From: Nitrososphaeraceae archaeon
GTDB taxonomy: Archaea; Thermoproteota; Nitrososphaeria; Nitrososphaerales; Nitrososphaeraceae
DNA: 16,348 bases
Direction: 5' to 3'
Assembly (NCBI GenBank): GCA_025922735.1
Contig: JAICHI010000005.1
Span: 1-16,348 of the forward strand
The translations under genes were made by a program, and so were the position numbers. Shown here in pieces: positions 1-6,981 of the stretch; within the stretch, counting starts at the first letter, position 1; every line of letters begins with the position of its first letter. A model generated the notes under the pieces. That model made no database searches and was not told where the DNA came from. It saw nothing but the letters and a program-made list of their open reading frames with translations.

Positions 1-1
1 C

Positions 2-256
2 ATCATACAGTTGATGGTACTTGTATTTGCGGTCGTGGCTCTCTATGAATTTGTCTACAACTTTATCGTATGGAACTCACTGATTACTGCAGATGTAATA
101 AGAGGGGTAATGAGATTTGATGATCTTAGTGTAGAATATCCAGACCCCGAAGCTCCTTGGAACTTAGTATTTGCGACCAAGATGACGCTTGCTGCATTCT
201 TGATCTCAGCCCACTGCTTTTATACAATTTCCAAGCCTGAAAAAAAGTCAGAATAG
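2..256 (+). CDS. Small membrane protein, possibly 5'-truncated by the window edge
   Basis: The frame is open to the left edge. TTG at 11 and ATG at 14 are possible internal starts, so the protein is either about 80 aa and complete or the C-terminal part of a longer one. Two hydrophobic stretches are visible: one at the very start (rich in V, L, F, A) and one near the end (LVFATKMTLAAFLISAHCF). Between them lies a polar acidic loop with the DLSVEYPDPEAPW segment. The tail is charged (KPEKKSE), probably cytoplasmic. It ends at TAG 254-256 and points toward the convergent SDR gene. I do not recognise the family, and its function is unknown. Confidence 0.6.
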   Translation: MIQLMVLVFAVVALYEFVYNFIVWNSLITADVIRGVMRFDDLSVEYPDPEAPWNLVFATKMTLAAFLISAHCFYTISKPEKKSE

Positions 257-316
257 CCATTCTTTTGCTCTGACTCAGGTCTTGATTTTTCTCGAAGTTA
301 TGCTTAGACAGTACTT

Positions 317-343
317 AACCTGATCGGGGGGGGTCATCAGGTT
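317..343. repeat. Perfect 8-bp inverted repeat with a G8 loop
   Basis: AACCTGAT (317-324) and ATCAGGTT (336-343) are perfect inverted copies. The 11-nt loop contains eight consecutive G residues (326-333). It lies in the 211-bp gap between two convergent genes, where a shared terminator or a processed RNA hairpin would be expected. The rest of 257-467 shows no coding signal. Confidence 0.6.
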
Positions 344-467
344 TGAAAAATCTGCTTCGTGCTGCGAAATCTTCTCAGTAATATTGTACTTAATTTATGG
401 CAGCTACAATCATTTATCGTTCCTCGCTTTAGGTGAATCCAAAAAGTGATTTCTAAAGAAGTGTCAT

Positions 468-1208
468 TTACCGTTCTTGGGTTGTAGGTCTTATCAATAT
501 CTCATTTACATTTACGTGATTTGGAGCCTGTACTGCAAATACAATGGCATTGGCGATATCTTCTGCCTGCAGCGACTCCATCTGCTTTGTCCTTTCAACA
601 TAATTTTCCAATGCCTTGTCGGTTATAGTGTTTATAAGTTCTGTCGTCACGACTCCTGGCTCAATGCACGTAATCCGTATGTTAGACCTCTGGCTGAACT
701 CCTGTCTAAGACCTTCGCTGAATGCTGTAATGGCGTGCTTTGTCGCACAGTAGACGCTCCCTGCGGGATAAACAATCCTCCCAGCTACAGAAGAAATATT
801 GACTATGTGTCCTGACTTTTTGTTCAACATAGGCGTAATTACTGCAGCAGTGCAGTAAAGCACTCCCCTTATGTTGACATCGATCATTTTGTCCCACTCC
901 TCAACCTTGAGATTCTTGAAAAAGCTCAGTGGCTGGAGACCAGCATTGTTTACAAGGATATCGATGGTACCCCACTTTTTCATAACAGCATCAACGAATA
1001 CGTCACATTCTGATTTTATCGTGACGTCCAGTTTTTGAATGAAAACTTCTCCTTCATTTTTGATAATCTCACTTTGCAACGATTCCAGTCTGTCCATGCG
1101 TCTTGCGCCTGCTGCGACTTTTGCACCAGCCCGAGATAATGCCAGAGCAGTAGCATAGCCTATGCCGCTGCTTGCTCCTGTAACTATTGCAACTTTATCT
1201 TTTATCAT
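468..1208 (-). CDS. Short-chain dehydrogenase/reductase (classical SDR)
   Basis: A 246-aa protein of typical classical SDR length, predicted to be a cytoplasmic NAD(P)H-dependent oxidoreductase. The N-terminal Rossmann motif TGASSGIG is at residues 11-18, and the basic pair in GARRMDRL after the second strand favours NADP(H). NNAG follows strand four. The catalytic Ser is in NISSVAGR and Tyr/Lys in VYCATK, so the active-site set is complete. The C-terminal part carries the usual EPGVV segment. The ATG at 1208 lies about 28 bp downstream of a TATA-like box (CATATAAAAA on the minus strand), which suggests a leaderless transcript. The gene stands alone, and the substrate cannot be read from the sequence. 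Confidence 0.93.
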   Translation of the reverse strand: MIKDKVAIVTGASSGIGYATALALSRAGAKVAAGARRMDRLESLQSEIIKNEGEVFIQKLDVTIKSECDVFVDAVMKKWGTIDILVNNAGLQPLSFFKNLKVEEWDKMIDVNIRGVLYCTAAVITPMLNKKSGHIVNISSVAGRIVYPAGSVYCATKHAITAFSEGLRQEFSQRSNIRITCIEPGVVTTELINTITDKALENYVERTKQMESLQAEDIANAIVFAVQAPNHVNVNEILIRPTTQER

Positions 1209-1230
1209 CTGCTATCATCATTCGTTTAGT

Positions 1231-1240
1231 TTTTTATATG
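1231..1240 (-). promoter_or_regulatory. TATA-like box of the SDR gene
   Basis: CATATAAAAA on the minus strand is centred about 28 bp before the ATG at 1208, the spacing expected for a leaderless archaeal transcript. Confidence 0.45.
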
Positions 1241-1312
1241 TGTAATATGCTGCTTTTGCCAATAGGCGTCAAGTTTAAGTACAATGCTTACATTTTTAGA
1301 ACTTGTGTATTG

Positions 1313-1492
1313 ATGAGCCTCGACGACAGCGATGAGCTGGCCTATCTCTGGACTAAGGTAAAGTTTATCCAAAAATACATGAGCAAACACGATTGCAACT
1401 ATGAAGTCGCCGAGCGCGAGTTTCACATTTGGATTGAAGGACTAATGGATAGCAGGATCGAGCTCGCAAACAAAATGCTAAATTCGCGTTAG
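1313..1492 (+). CDS. Small hydrophilic helical protein, unknown function
   Basis: A 59-aa protein starting at MSLDDSDELAYLW. The same frame is open further upstream, but that extension is hydrophobic, Cys-rich and unlike a protein N-terminus, so ATG 1313 is preferred (a TTG lies directly before it). The sequence is charged and predicted mostly helical, with acidic and basic faces (WTKVKFIQKYMSKHDC, then EVAEREFHIWIEGLMDSR) and no membrane segment. Its stop overlaps the stop of the convergent membrane-protein gene by 4 nt. I do not recognise the family. Amphipathic pattern and codon use suggest a real gene. Confidence 0.6.
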   Translation: MSLDDSDELAYLWTKVKFIQKYMSKHDCNYEVAEREFHIWIEGLMDSRIELANKMLNSR

Positions 1493-1770
1493 ACGTTCTG
1501 CTGTGGCTGCTCGATCTTTTGCTTTCTTGCCATGAACAGCAATAGTGCACCAAACATTCCAAGCACTATTGCCAGCCCCTGCGCGCCGCCATTTGGAACT
1601 GCGATAACATACACGATTGCAAAAGTGAGGCAAGTTACTGCCTGCAGAAGATATGATTTGACAGCATGCATCTTCGTCTTTTTTGCGACATATCCTATCA
1701 CGAAAAACGCGGCTGCAGGATATATAGTGAGAAGAATAAACTGATCAATGTCAATGCCAAGGTGAACCAT
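1489..1770 (-). CDS. Three-helix integral membrane protein, unknown function
   Basis: A 93-aa protein from ATG 1770 (MVHLGIDIDQF). A TTG two codons upstream is possible, but ATG 1770 sits about 26 bp from a TATA-like GCTAAATAAG box, so it is preferred. Three hydrophobic segments are visible at about residues 10-29, 37-58 and 63-82, separated by a basic loop (AKKTKMHAVK) and a Gly/Asn turn (PNGGAQG). The tail is basic, then Gln-rich (RKQKIEQPQQNV). By the positive-inside rule the first loop and the tail would be cytoplasmic. No family is recognised. It overlaps the convergent 59-aa gene by 4 nt at the stop codons. Confidence 0.75.
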   Translation of the reverse strand: MVHLGIDIDQFILLTIYPAAAFFVIGYVAKKTKMHAVKSYLLQAVTCLTFAIVYVIAVPNGGAQGLAIVLGMFGALLLFMARKQKIEQPQQNV

Positions 1771-1791
1771 CGACAATCACTGTCAGTCAAT

Positions 1792-1801
1792 GCTAAATAA
1801 G
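1792..1801 (-). promoter_or_regulatory. TATA-like box of the three-helix membrane protein
   Basis: An AT-rich TTATTTAGC on the minus strand is centred about 26 bp upstream of ATG 1770 and supports that start. Confidence 0.4.
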
Positions 1802-1886
1802 AATTTTTAGTCTTTATCGATAGCAGGCATGGCGATTTATCATAGTTCATTGGACATATTATGACACTGATTACCTGAATCTTCAC

Positions 1887-2021
1887 TCAGTCATCAAACA
1901 GCCTTCTTCCTTTTCGCCTGTATTTTCCAGTAAGCAGCTTGACACGTTCCTTGCCGATTCTATAATAACTTTCTATTGCCATCGAGACTGGCTTACGCTC
2001 TTCTTTGCACTGCCTTTCCAT
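1887..2021 (-). CDS. Small basic protein (44 aa), possibly 5'-damaged
   Basis: From ATG 2021 the frame encodes 44 residues, strongly basic and predicted helical, with MAIESYYRIGKERVKLL followed by the cluster KYRRKGRR. The same frame stays open and coding-like for another 21 codons upstream (including CKVADFLYAGKKSA), up to a TAG at 2085-2087, but no ATG, GTG or TTG is present in that part. Either the start is the internal ATG, or the 5' end has been lost by a frameshift near the A-rich tract at about 2087-2096, or an unusual start is used. I do not recognise a family. Basic composition is compatible with nucleic-acid binding, which is inference only. Confidence 0.45.
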   Translation of the reverse strand: MERQCKEERKPVSMAIESYYRIGKERVKLLTGKYRRKGRRLFDD

Positions 2022-2246
2022 TGCAGATTTCTTGCCAGCATATAGAAAATCTGCTACTTTGCATCTCCTGTACCCTACCGGATCCTAAAATTTTTTAGAA
2101 GGTGCTTTGAAACTATCATCATGACTGTTCTGACCTGCGCAGGGCGGATTTTTTACTAATTAGGCTACTAGTTGAACAATCCTTGTTTTATAACAAAGCA
2201 TGCTCGCATTGCTAATAGTAGGCTCTACATAATTTATTTTTCCGGA

Positions 2247-2855
2247 TTATTCGACACATGCTTCGATGGCTCCACCGCCATCAATTATCGAGCGAGCATT
2301 TTCGAATGGAAGGGATGCTACATCTTCCTGCGCGTATGGCCCGTACTTGTTCATATCTATTCCAACAAATGCTTCTATTGGCTTGAGGAATCGGACCACT
2401 ATTTGTTTTGAGCGCATCCTTGCAGATATCGACTCGAGCACCTTTGACCTACCTTTGACCAAGGCAGCCATGACTTCGTCTATTCTTTTGTTTAATTCCC
2501 GTTTGCCATCAAGGACATATTTTTCCTCATCAGTTAGCTTTGAATAGTCCAGAGGCTCGTCGCCCGAGCTGATCTTCGCCTGTCTTGTCTCTATCATAAG
2601 ACATGACGAAGCCGCAAGCATCTCGACCATCCTATCCCTTACCTTTGCTTCGACACCTTCGTAGGCCTGACCCTTCAGGGTGCCTAGTGCCTCTGCTATT
2701 TTCTGGAAAGTGTCTGGTTCTATTGACTGAAGTGTTGGAGTTTCAACTTCTTTTTCTAACATTCTGTAAACATCTTTGAGCGCAAGGCTTCCGCTATTCT
2801 CGGCATCCATCTCATTGCTGTTTCGTTGCCCAGCTGTTGTTGACATTTGGCTCAC
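2247..2855 (-). CDS. gins15: GINS15-type DNA replication complex subunit (Sld5/Psf1-like)
   Basis: A 202-aa protein. The central part is a helical A domain, with DYSKLTDEEKYVLDGKREL followed by a basic helix around VKGRSKVLES. The C-terminal 50 residues match the small GINS B domain: VVRFLKPIEAFVGIDMNKYGP, then DVASLPFENARSII. The helical-then-beta order is that of the Sld5/Psf1 half of GINS, which in archaea is GINS15 (Gins51). Archaeal GINS bridges MCM helicase and the GAN/Cdc45-like nuclease at the fork. The first about 25 residues are polar and look disordered. The start is GTG 2855 or ATG 2846. The gene is divergent from glnA with only 24 bp between start codons. Confidence 0.8.
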   Translation of the reverse strand: MSQMSTTAGQRNSNEMDAENSGSLALKDVYRMLEKEVETPTLQSIEPDTFQKIAEALGTLKGQAYEGVEAKVRDRMVEMLAASSCLMIETRQAKISSGDEPLDYSKLTDEEKYVLDGKRELNKRIDEVMAALVKGRSKVLESISARMRSKQIVVRFLKPIEAFVGIDMNKYGPYAQEDVASLPFENARSIIDGGGAIEACVE

Positions 2856-2879
2856 TAAGCCTTAAATTATAGGATTTTA
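2856..2879. promoter_or_regulatory. Very short divergent promoter region between gins15 and glnA
   Basis: Only 24 bp separate the two annotated starts. The single AT-rich TATA-like element (CTTAAATTATAGG, about 2859-2871) is correctly spaced for a leaderless gins15 transcript from ATG 2846. It is too close (about 14 bp) to GTG 2880 to serve that codon leaderlessly. So either glnA is transcribed from within gins15, or one of the two starts is misplaced (the next glnA ATG is at 2964). Confidence 0.4.
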
Positions 2880-4367
2880 GTGCCTACTGGTAGGATATCT
2901 CAGTTGCCTTATAAATTGATTGACGGCAGGATCGAGCCATTGACATTTAGTGCGGAACAAGTCATGCGACGGCTCAAAGAAGACAATATCAAGTTCCTCG
3001 ATTTGCAGTTCACCGGCCTTTTTGGCCGGTTCCACCACACTACGATAGACTCCAAGATGTTCCGGATCCAGGATTTCACGGATGGCCTTCCAAAGCTTGA
3101 CGGATCTTCAATACGCGGCTTTACAGAAATACATGATTCTGATCTTATTATAAGACCTGATTCGGCTACATATGCCACCGTGCCTTGGATTGGGACGCCT
3201 ACTGCAAGGCTGATATGCGATATTTTGAGTGGAGGGAGCAAGCGTGAGATATTTCCACGAGACCCCCGTGGCATTGCAAAAAAAGCAGAAAGGTATCTCA
3301 TAGATCAAGGCTTTGACACTTCTTATTGGGGCCCAGAAGTTGAATTCTTTGTCTTCGATAAGCTTGAGGTTAACACCATGACTCCATACCAGGGTCAGAG
3401 CTACCATATCACATCAAGAGAAGCACCTTGGTCTACTGACAGTGTGGGCTATGCGCTTAGGCTCAAGGAGGGATATCTTCCAAGCGCGCCTGGCGACACC
3501 CTCATGGAATACCGAAACGAATGCGTTGATGTACTTTCGAATAATTTCGGCATAGTGTGTGATGCTCATCACCACGAAGTAGCGACTGCAGGTCAGTGCG
3601 AGATCGACATTCGATTTGATACCTTGGTTAATGCTGCCGATGCCGTTCAAAGTTACAAGTATATTGTCAAGAACATTGCCAAAAAACAGAACATGATTGC
3701 AACGATGATGCCAAAGCCGATAGCGCTTGACAATGGCTCGGGCATGCATGTTAATATCAGCCTTTGGAACAAAGGCAAGAACCTATTCTATGACTCTGCT
3801 GATGAATATGCAGAAATTTCGCAAACTGCACGCTATTTTTGTGGAGGCATAATAGAACATGCTCGAGCACTTGCCGGAATCGTAGCGCCTACTACTAACT
3901 CTTACAGGAGGCTTGTGCCCGGCTACGAGGCTCCAGTGTACGTCGCATGGAGTACCGGCAATCGATCTGCAATAATCAGGATCCCAGCTCATTACAAAGG
4001 AACCAAATTTGCTCACCTAAAGCGAATCGAGTTTAGAGCTCCTGATCCTTCATGTAACCCCTACCTTGCGTTTTCAGCCATTCTTGCGAGCGGCCTTGAT
4101 GGCATCAAGAAGAAGAAGGACATAAGCGACCCAGTGAATGAGGATATATTTAGGATGACCTCAGAGAGGAGGCGCCAGCTAGGGATAACGCAGCTGCCAG
4201 CAAGCTTGAGAGAAGCCTACGAGGAGCTTAGAAGTGATAACGTGTTCTTAAAGCCGATATTTGACAGTGAGATCATTGATAGAATAATAGAGCACGAGGA
4301 GAAGGAACACATAGAGCTGGCAGTGAGACCTCATCCCCATGAGTTTTCAATGTATGCTGACATATAG
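2880..4367 (+). CDS. glnA: Type I glutamine synthetase
   Basis: A 495-aa protein, the length of dodecameric GSI enzymes, which make glutamine from glutamate, ammonia and ATP in the cytoplasm. The N-terminal beta-grasp part has FLDLQFTGLFGRFHHTT. The catalytic domain shows the metal-binding GPEVEFFVFD segment, the KPIALDNGSGMHVNISLW ATP/glutamate region, the substrate loop RRLVPGYEAPVYVAWSTGNRS, and RIEFRAPDPSCNPYLAFSA. The region that carries the adenylylation tyrosine (NLYDLP-like) in bacterial GSI-beta reads DIFRMTSERRR here, with no tyrosine, so control by adenylylation is unlikely. In an ammonia oxidiser this is the main assimilation route. GTG 2880 is the start. A T6 run follows the stop. 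Confidence 0.95.
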   Translation: MPTGRISQLPYKLIDGRIEPLTFSAEQVMRRLKEDNIKFLDLQFTGLFGRFHHTTIDSKMFRIQDFTDGLPKLDGSSIRGFTEIHDSDLIIRPDSATYATVPWIGTPTARLICDILSGGSKREIFPRDPRGIAKKAERYLIDQGFDTSYWGPEVEFFVFDKLEVNTMTPYQGQSYHITSREAPWSTDSVGYALRLKEGYLPSAPGDTLMEYRNECVDVLSNNFGIVCDAHHHEVATAGQCEIDIRFDTLVNAADAVQSYKYIVKNIAKKQNMIATMMPKPIALDNGSGMHVNISLWNKGKNLFYDSADEYAEISQTARYFCGGIIEHARALAGIVAPTTNSYRRLVPGYEAPVYVAWSTGNRSAIIRIPAHYKGTKFAHLKRIEFRAPDPSCNPYLAFSAILASGLDGIKKKKDISDPVNEDIFRMTSERRRQLGITQLPASLREAYEELRSDNVFLKPIFDSEIIDRIIEHEEKEHIELAVRPHPHEFSMYADI

Positions 4368-4370
4368 CCT

Positions 4371-4377
4371 CTTTTTT
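4371..4377 (+). terminator. T-run after glnA
   Basis: CTTTTTT begins four bases after the glnA stop codon. A short T tract without a strong stem is the usual archaeal termination signal. The remaining gap to 4610 is AT-rich and holds no coding signal. Confidence 0.35.
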
Positions 4378-4579
4378 GCATAATGAATCTTGCGCCTCTA
4401 AAAGAGAGATACTCTCACCTTTTCCTTTCGTCAGCAGGTAAGAAGCATATAGGATTATGTAAAATTGTTGTGATGGACTTCGTTTAATTCTTTTCATAAA
4501 AGTTTATCTAGGGATAATATCATATAAGATTGTATAAGATTACACAGTTTGCAAATATACAAACAAGTTTTCGAAATCA

Positions 4580-4589
4580 TGATATAAGC
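4580..4589 (+). promoter_or_regulatory. TATA-like box before the 100-aa gene
   Basis: TGATATAAGC is centred about 26 bp upstream of ATG 4611, giving a leaderless arrangement. Confidence 0.45.
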
Positions 4590-4610
4590 GCAGTCGGTAG
4601 TTGAGATAAA

Positions 4611-4913
4611 ATGTTGGACGATGATTCCTCTTTGTCATCCTCGGCTGCAATCCCTTTTCCAACACTTACAATCCTGTATTTGCCATCAGAGGCCAACACG
4701 GTGGTTGAAGAAGTAGGTCAGAAATATCCCAACAGCACAGTGGAGGAGTGCATTGGTTTTTTTCACGGGGTGCAGAAACACTACAAAAAGGTCACGATCT
4801 GGAGTCAGGGCATAGACAGCCTGTGGCTCAATGCAGTAGTAGCAAGAGCAAAAGAGCTTGCTGGTGTGGAATTTGTGACGCTTGTTTCAGGCGGCATAAT
4901 GTACCTGCTATAG
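4611..4913 (+). CDS. Conserved-looking small alpha/beta protein, unknown function
   Basis: A 100-aa protein starting at ATG 4611, supported by the well-spaced TATA box. After a Ser/Asp-rich N-terminus there is a beta strand (LTILYLP), an acidic helix region (NTVVEEVGQKYPNSTVEECI), a second strand (KKVTIWS), a helix (LWLNAVVARAKEL) and a last strand (VEFVTLVSGGIMYLL). The pattern resembles a compact alpha/beta domain, not a membrane protein. No catalytic motif or zinc site is visible, and I do not recognise a family. The gene is monocistronic, flanked by AT-rich gaps on both sides. Confidence 0.7.
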   Translation: MLDDDSSLSSSAAIPFPTLTILYLPSEANTVVEEVGQKYPNSTVEECIGFFHGVQKHYKKVTIWSQGIDSLWLNAVVARAKELAGVEFVTLVSGGIMYLL

Positions 4914-5104
4914 GGGTTCCAGAGATCAGAGGAAGCAATAGGTAACTGTATATTATGTATCTTCTTCATTTCGCAGTAATCTAAAATTTCTTTTAAATTT
5001 TACGAGGTACGATAGATAATTGTTAGAAAGAAATATTGTATTTATCCTAGTCTTCAATTCTTGATGTATGACCATCGGAAAGTAACAAATCATCTTACCA
5101 AGAA

Positions 5105-5209
5105 TTGTTTGTTTTCGCAAGTCGAACAGATATAACAGTCAAAGTAGAAGAAGTAATAAAAGATGAAGAGGATGAAAAAGATAGAATAGAGACGGTTGAT
5201 AATATATAA
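5105..5209 (+). pseudogene. Short acidic ORF, possible gene remnant
   Basis: From a TTG at 5105 the frame encodes 34 residues including ITVKVEEVIKDEEDEKDRIE, a highly charged helix-like tail, ending at TAA 5207-5209. The frame is open back to a TGA at 5069, and no ATG is present. It could be the degraded C-terminal end of an older gene or a very small expressed peptide. Nothing else in 4914-5230 looks coding. Confidence 0.2.
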
Positions 5210-5231
5210 TAGCGCTCACCTAGGCAATTAA

Positions 5232-5426
5232 TTAATCAATCAACCACAAGTCTTGTGAATACTTTTTCTCCTCTACTCTTGCACTTTCAATAAGAAGCAT
5301 CATTGCTACTACCATGCTGCTGCTTCTTTGATTCCATCTCACTACCATGTGGCAGTGGTAGCAATATTCTGCTTGCATAACAGGTATATCACATGAACAA
5401 ACAGCAGCAGAGCGTCTATTTTCCAA
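5232..5426 (-). CDS. Small Cys-rich ORF, putative metal-binding protein
   Basis: A 64-aa ORF from TTG 5426 or ATG 5378. It has paired cysteines: C10-x-C12 and C22-x2-C25-H26 (VCSCDIPVMQAEYCYHCH), a spacing compatible with a zinc knuckle. The remainder is a helix-like Met/Val-rich part (SSSMVVAMMLLIESARVEEKKY). A GAGGT-like element lies about 10 nt before the TTG, and the ORF overlaps the upstream 35-aa ORF by 11 nt, as in a small translationally coupled pair. The evidence is motif spacing only, so it may be spurious. Confidence 0.35.
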   Translation of the reverse strand: MENRRSAAVCSCDIPVMQAEYCYHCHMVVRWNQRSSSMVVAMMLLIESARVEEKKYSQDLWLID

Positions 5427-5523
5427 ATCTTTTGATTACCTCGTTAGCTGATTCATAGAAACATGGAAGTACCTCTCTGACCTTAACCTCAAATAACACC
5501 TCTGCAGCTATATGTTGAGGCAT
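5416..5523 (-). CDS. Tiny helical ORF (35 aa), tentative
   Basis: From ATG 5523 the frame gives MPQHIAAEVLFEVKVREV followed by a short helix-like tail with CFYESANEVIKRFGK. The heptad-like Leu/Val/Ile pattern and charged residues look like a folded helix hairpin. The start codon shares the CATG sequence with the start of the + strand zinc-protein ORF at 5522, so the two would be exactly divergent. A function cannot be inferred. Confidence 0.25.
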   Translation of the reverse strand: MPQHIAAEVLFEVKVREVLPCFYESANEVIKRFGK

Positions 5524-5659
5524 GAAAGAAGGAGAGGAAGAGGTAAGGCGCTGTCCTATCTGTGGATGCACTGAGCACAGGCTCATTGGGTGCGGCAAGC
5601 ACTGGGGAAAACATAAAGAAGGGCCAGATGGCAGATGCGTGCCCCGCTCATCATTTTAG
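5522..5659 (+). CDS. Small zinc-ribbon-like protein (45 aa)
   Basis: ATG 5522 to TAG 5657-5659. The sequence begins acidic (MKEGEEEV) and continues with RRCPICGCTEHRLIGCGKHW, then GKHKEGPDGRC. The CPxCGC knuckle and further C/H residues (H19, C24, H27, H31, C39) would support one zinc site. The N-terminal CPICG is a classic half-ribbon. It is too short for standard gene callers, but the density of ordered Cys, His and Gly argues for a real protein. It overlaps the end of the convergent HD gene by 9 nt. A partner or target is not evident; related tiny zinc proteins often bind nucleic acid or protein, which is inference. Confidence 0.6.
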   Translation: MKEGEEEVRRCPICGCTEHRLIGCGKHWGKHKEGPDGRCVPRSSF

Positions 5660-6199
5660 TTCATAAAGCGCGACTGAGAGTTTGAATGCCAGCTTATCGT
5701 CAGTTGCAGTCGCAATCGGGATTACATATTTTTGAGTCTCTTCTTTGTACCTTGTCACCTTATCCTTGAAACTCTGTCCCTTCATGCTTCGGATATCATC
5801 TAGCCGCTCTGCCAATTTGATGTACCGGGTGTCCTTGGGTGCTTTCGTCATGCTGGCAAAGTATTCTTCTGATGCCTTTTCTTTGGTCCACGAATCAATA
5901 GCGCTCAATGTAGAATATACCCGCTCTCCAAACTCTTTCAGATCCTCATCAGGTATTCTTGCGTCATGTAATAGCGCAGCGCATACAAGATCAGTATCAC
6001 GTATCTTGAGCTCTTCGGCCAAGATGAGCGCAACTCTCAGTGAATGGCCAATATAGTGTTCATATTTATTCACAGAATGTTGTCCCTTATGGGCCTTGGT
6101 TGCAAGCCCAAATGCTCTTGTTATCTGGACAACGTCCTCAGGGTTATCATCAAACGACCTGAGCAGCCTAGTGAACCCAGCTATAAGATCCGAATTCAT
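5651..6199 (-). CDS. HD-domain protein of the SpoT/MESH1-like hydrolase type
   Basis: A 182-aa single-domain protein. The family hydrolyses (p)ppGpp or related nucleotides with a divalent metal. Visible landmarks are AHKGQ, then YIGHSLRVALIL (first His ligand), AALLHD (His-Asp pair) and the later RYIKLAERLDDIR. In SpoT/MESH1 this last motif reads KLADRL/KLADKLYN, whose Asp is a metal ligand; here it is Glu, and the Asn is Asp. The catalytic Glu-Asp that normally follows HDxx is displaced to IPDED in a shorter loop. The fold is therefore recognisable, but activity on ppGpp is uncertain. No synthetase, TGS or ACT domain is attached. Start is ATG 6199. Confidence 0.75.
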   Translation of the reverse strand: MNSDLIAGFTRLLRSFDDNPEDVVQITRAFGLATKAHKGQHSVNKYEHYIGHSLRVALILAEELKIRDTDLVCAALLHDARIPDEDLKEFGERVYSTLSAIDSWTKEKASEEYFASMTKAPKDTRYIKLAERLDDIRSMKGQSFKDKVTRYKEETQKYVIPIATATDDKLAFKLSVALYELK

Positions 6200-6246
6200 A
6201 GATATTAGGCCTAGTCTTAAACCCTAAATTCAACTTTGCCTGTCCC

Positions 6247-6900
6247 CTATTGTTCAAATCCAATTATCGGAATCCCTCCGAAAAGATCAGCAGCCTCAGT
6301 CGCTTCTCCAAATCCTACAACCAGTATGCCGTTTTGGAGCATTATCGTGACAGGAGTATCTTGCAGTACAGCTGTGCTGTTTGAGGCAACATCTATTGTA
6401 CCTACTATCACTAGATTGTCATTTATATGATTAATGGAATGTAACTCAAGCCCGCTCATTTCATATTCTATAGAGTCAGTACCGTTTGAGGGTTTATAGA
6501 TAAAATTGGCGACAAATCCTGACGTGCCATTTAAAGACCAGTCGCCAAAGAGGACGGCTTCCACTTCACCACTTGTGAGGTTGAAACTAGAGCTTGCAAT
6601 CTTGCCTGATGATTGCCTATCTATTTGAAGATTATCAGTGCCTGTCCTGCTTTCTACCCTGTTTGAAGAAACACCCTCACCGCTACTGCTTTCGCTAGTT
6701 ATAACTGAGCTACTGGTAGAGCTCGACTGGGACTGGCCTGATGACTGCTGGATTACTGTGCTGTCACTATCGCTTGATTGCTGCTGTGTGATTAATGAGG
6801 CTGCCGCCATGCCATTGTTAATTCCATAACCAACAATAACACAGGTAGCAGTGGCAAGTAATGCAATGACAATGTAAATAGTCGGAATCATAATGGGCAT
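6247..6900 (-). CDS. Membrane-anchored, Ser-rich exported protein
   Basis: A 217-aa protein from ATG 6900. A longer reading from 6939 adds 13 Tyr-rich residues and is less likely. A hydrophobic segment (about residues 4-26, ending near VIVGYGINN) acts as an N-terminal anchor or signal sequence. It is followed by a low-complexity Gln/Ser/Thr/Asp linker of about 60 residues, the typical stalk of archaeal surface proteins. The C-terminal about 120 residues form a beta-rich domain, with NLTSGEVEAVLFGDWSLNGT near its start and DTPVTIMLQNGILVVGFG near its end. Several N-glycosylation sequons (NLT, NGT, NGT, NST) fit an extracellular location. No lipobox is seen. Function is unknown, possibly a cell-surface or binding protein. 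Confidence 0.75.
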   Translation of the reverse strand: MPIMIPTIYIVIALLATATCVIVGYGINNGMAAASLITQQQSSDSDSTVIQQSSGQSQSSSTSSSVITSESSSGEGVSSNRVESRTGTDNLQIDRQSSGKIASSSFNLTSGEVEAVLFGDWSLNGTSGFVANFIYKPSNGTDSIEYEMSGLELHSINHINDNLVIVGTIDVASNSTAVLQDTPVTIMLQNGILVVGFGEATEAADLFGGIPIIGFEQ

Positions 6901-6981
6901 AAACGAATAAAGCTTATAAAGATTGTATGTATAGCACACCAGTTTTATCTATTACAATTCATCTCTAGAAAATTAAATACA

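Noticed and set aside
477..815. 112-aa + strand frame inside the SDR gene
   Set aside because: Antisense to a gene with a complete SDR motif set; composition is Cys/Tyr-rich and not protein-like.
2266..2547. 93-aa + strand frame inside gins15
   Set aside because: Antisense of a clear GINS protein; Ser/Arg-rich low-quality sequence.
2909..4016. Several minus-strand frames inside glnA
   Set aside because: All overlap confirmed GSI coding sequence and contain no recognisable domain.
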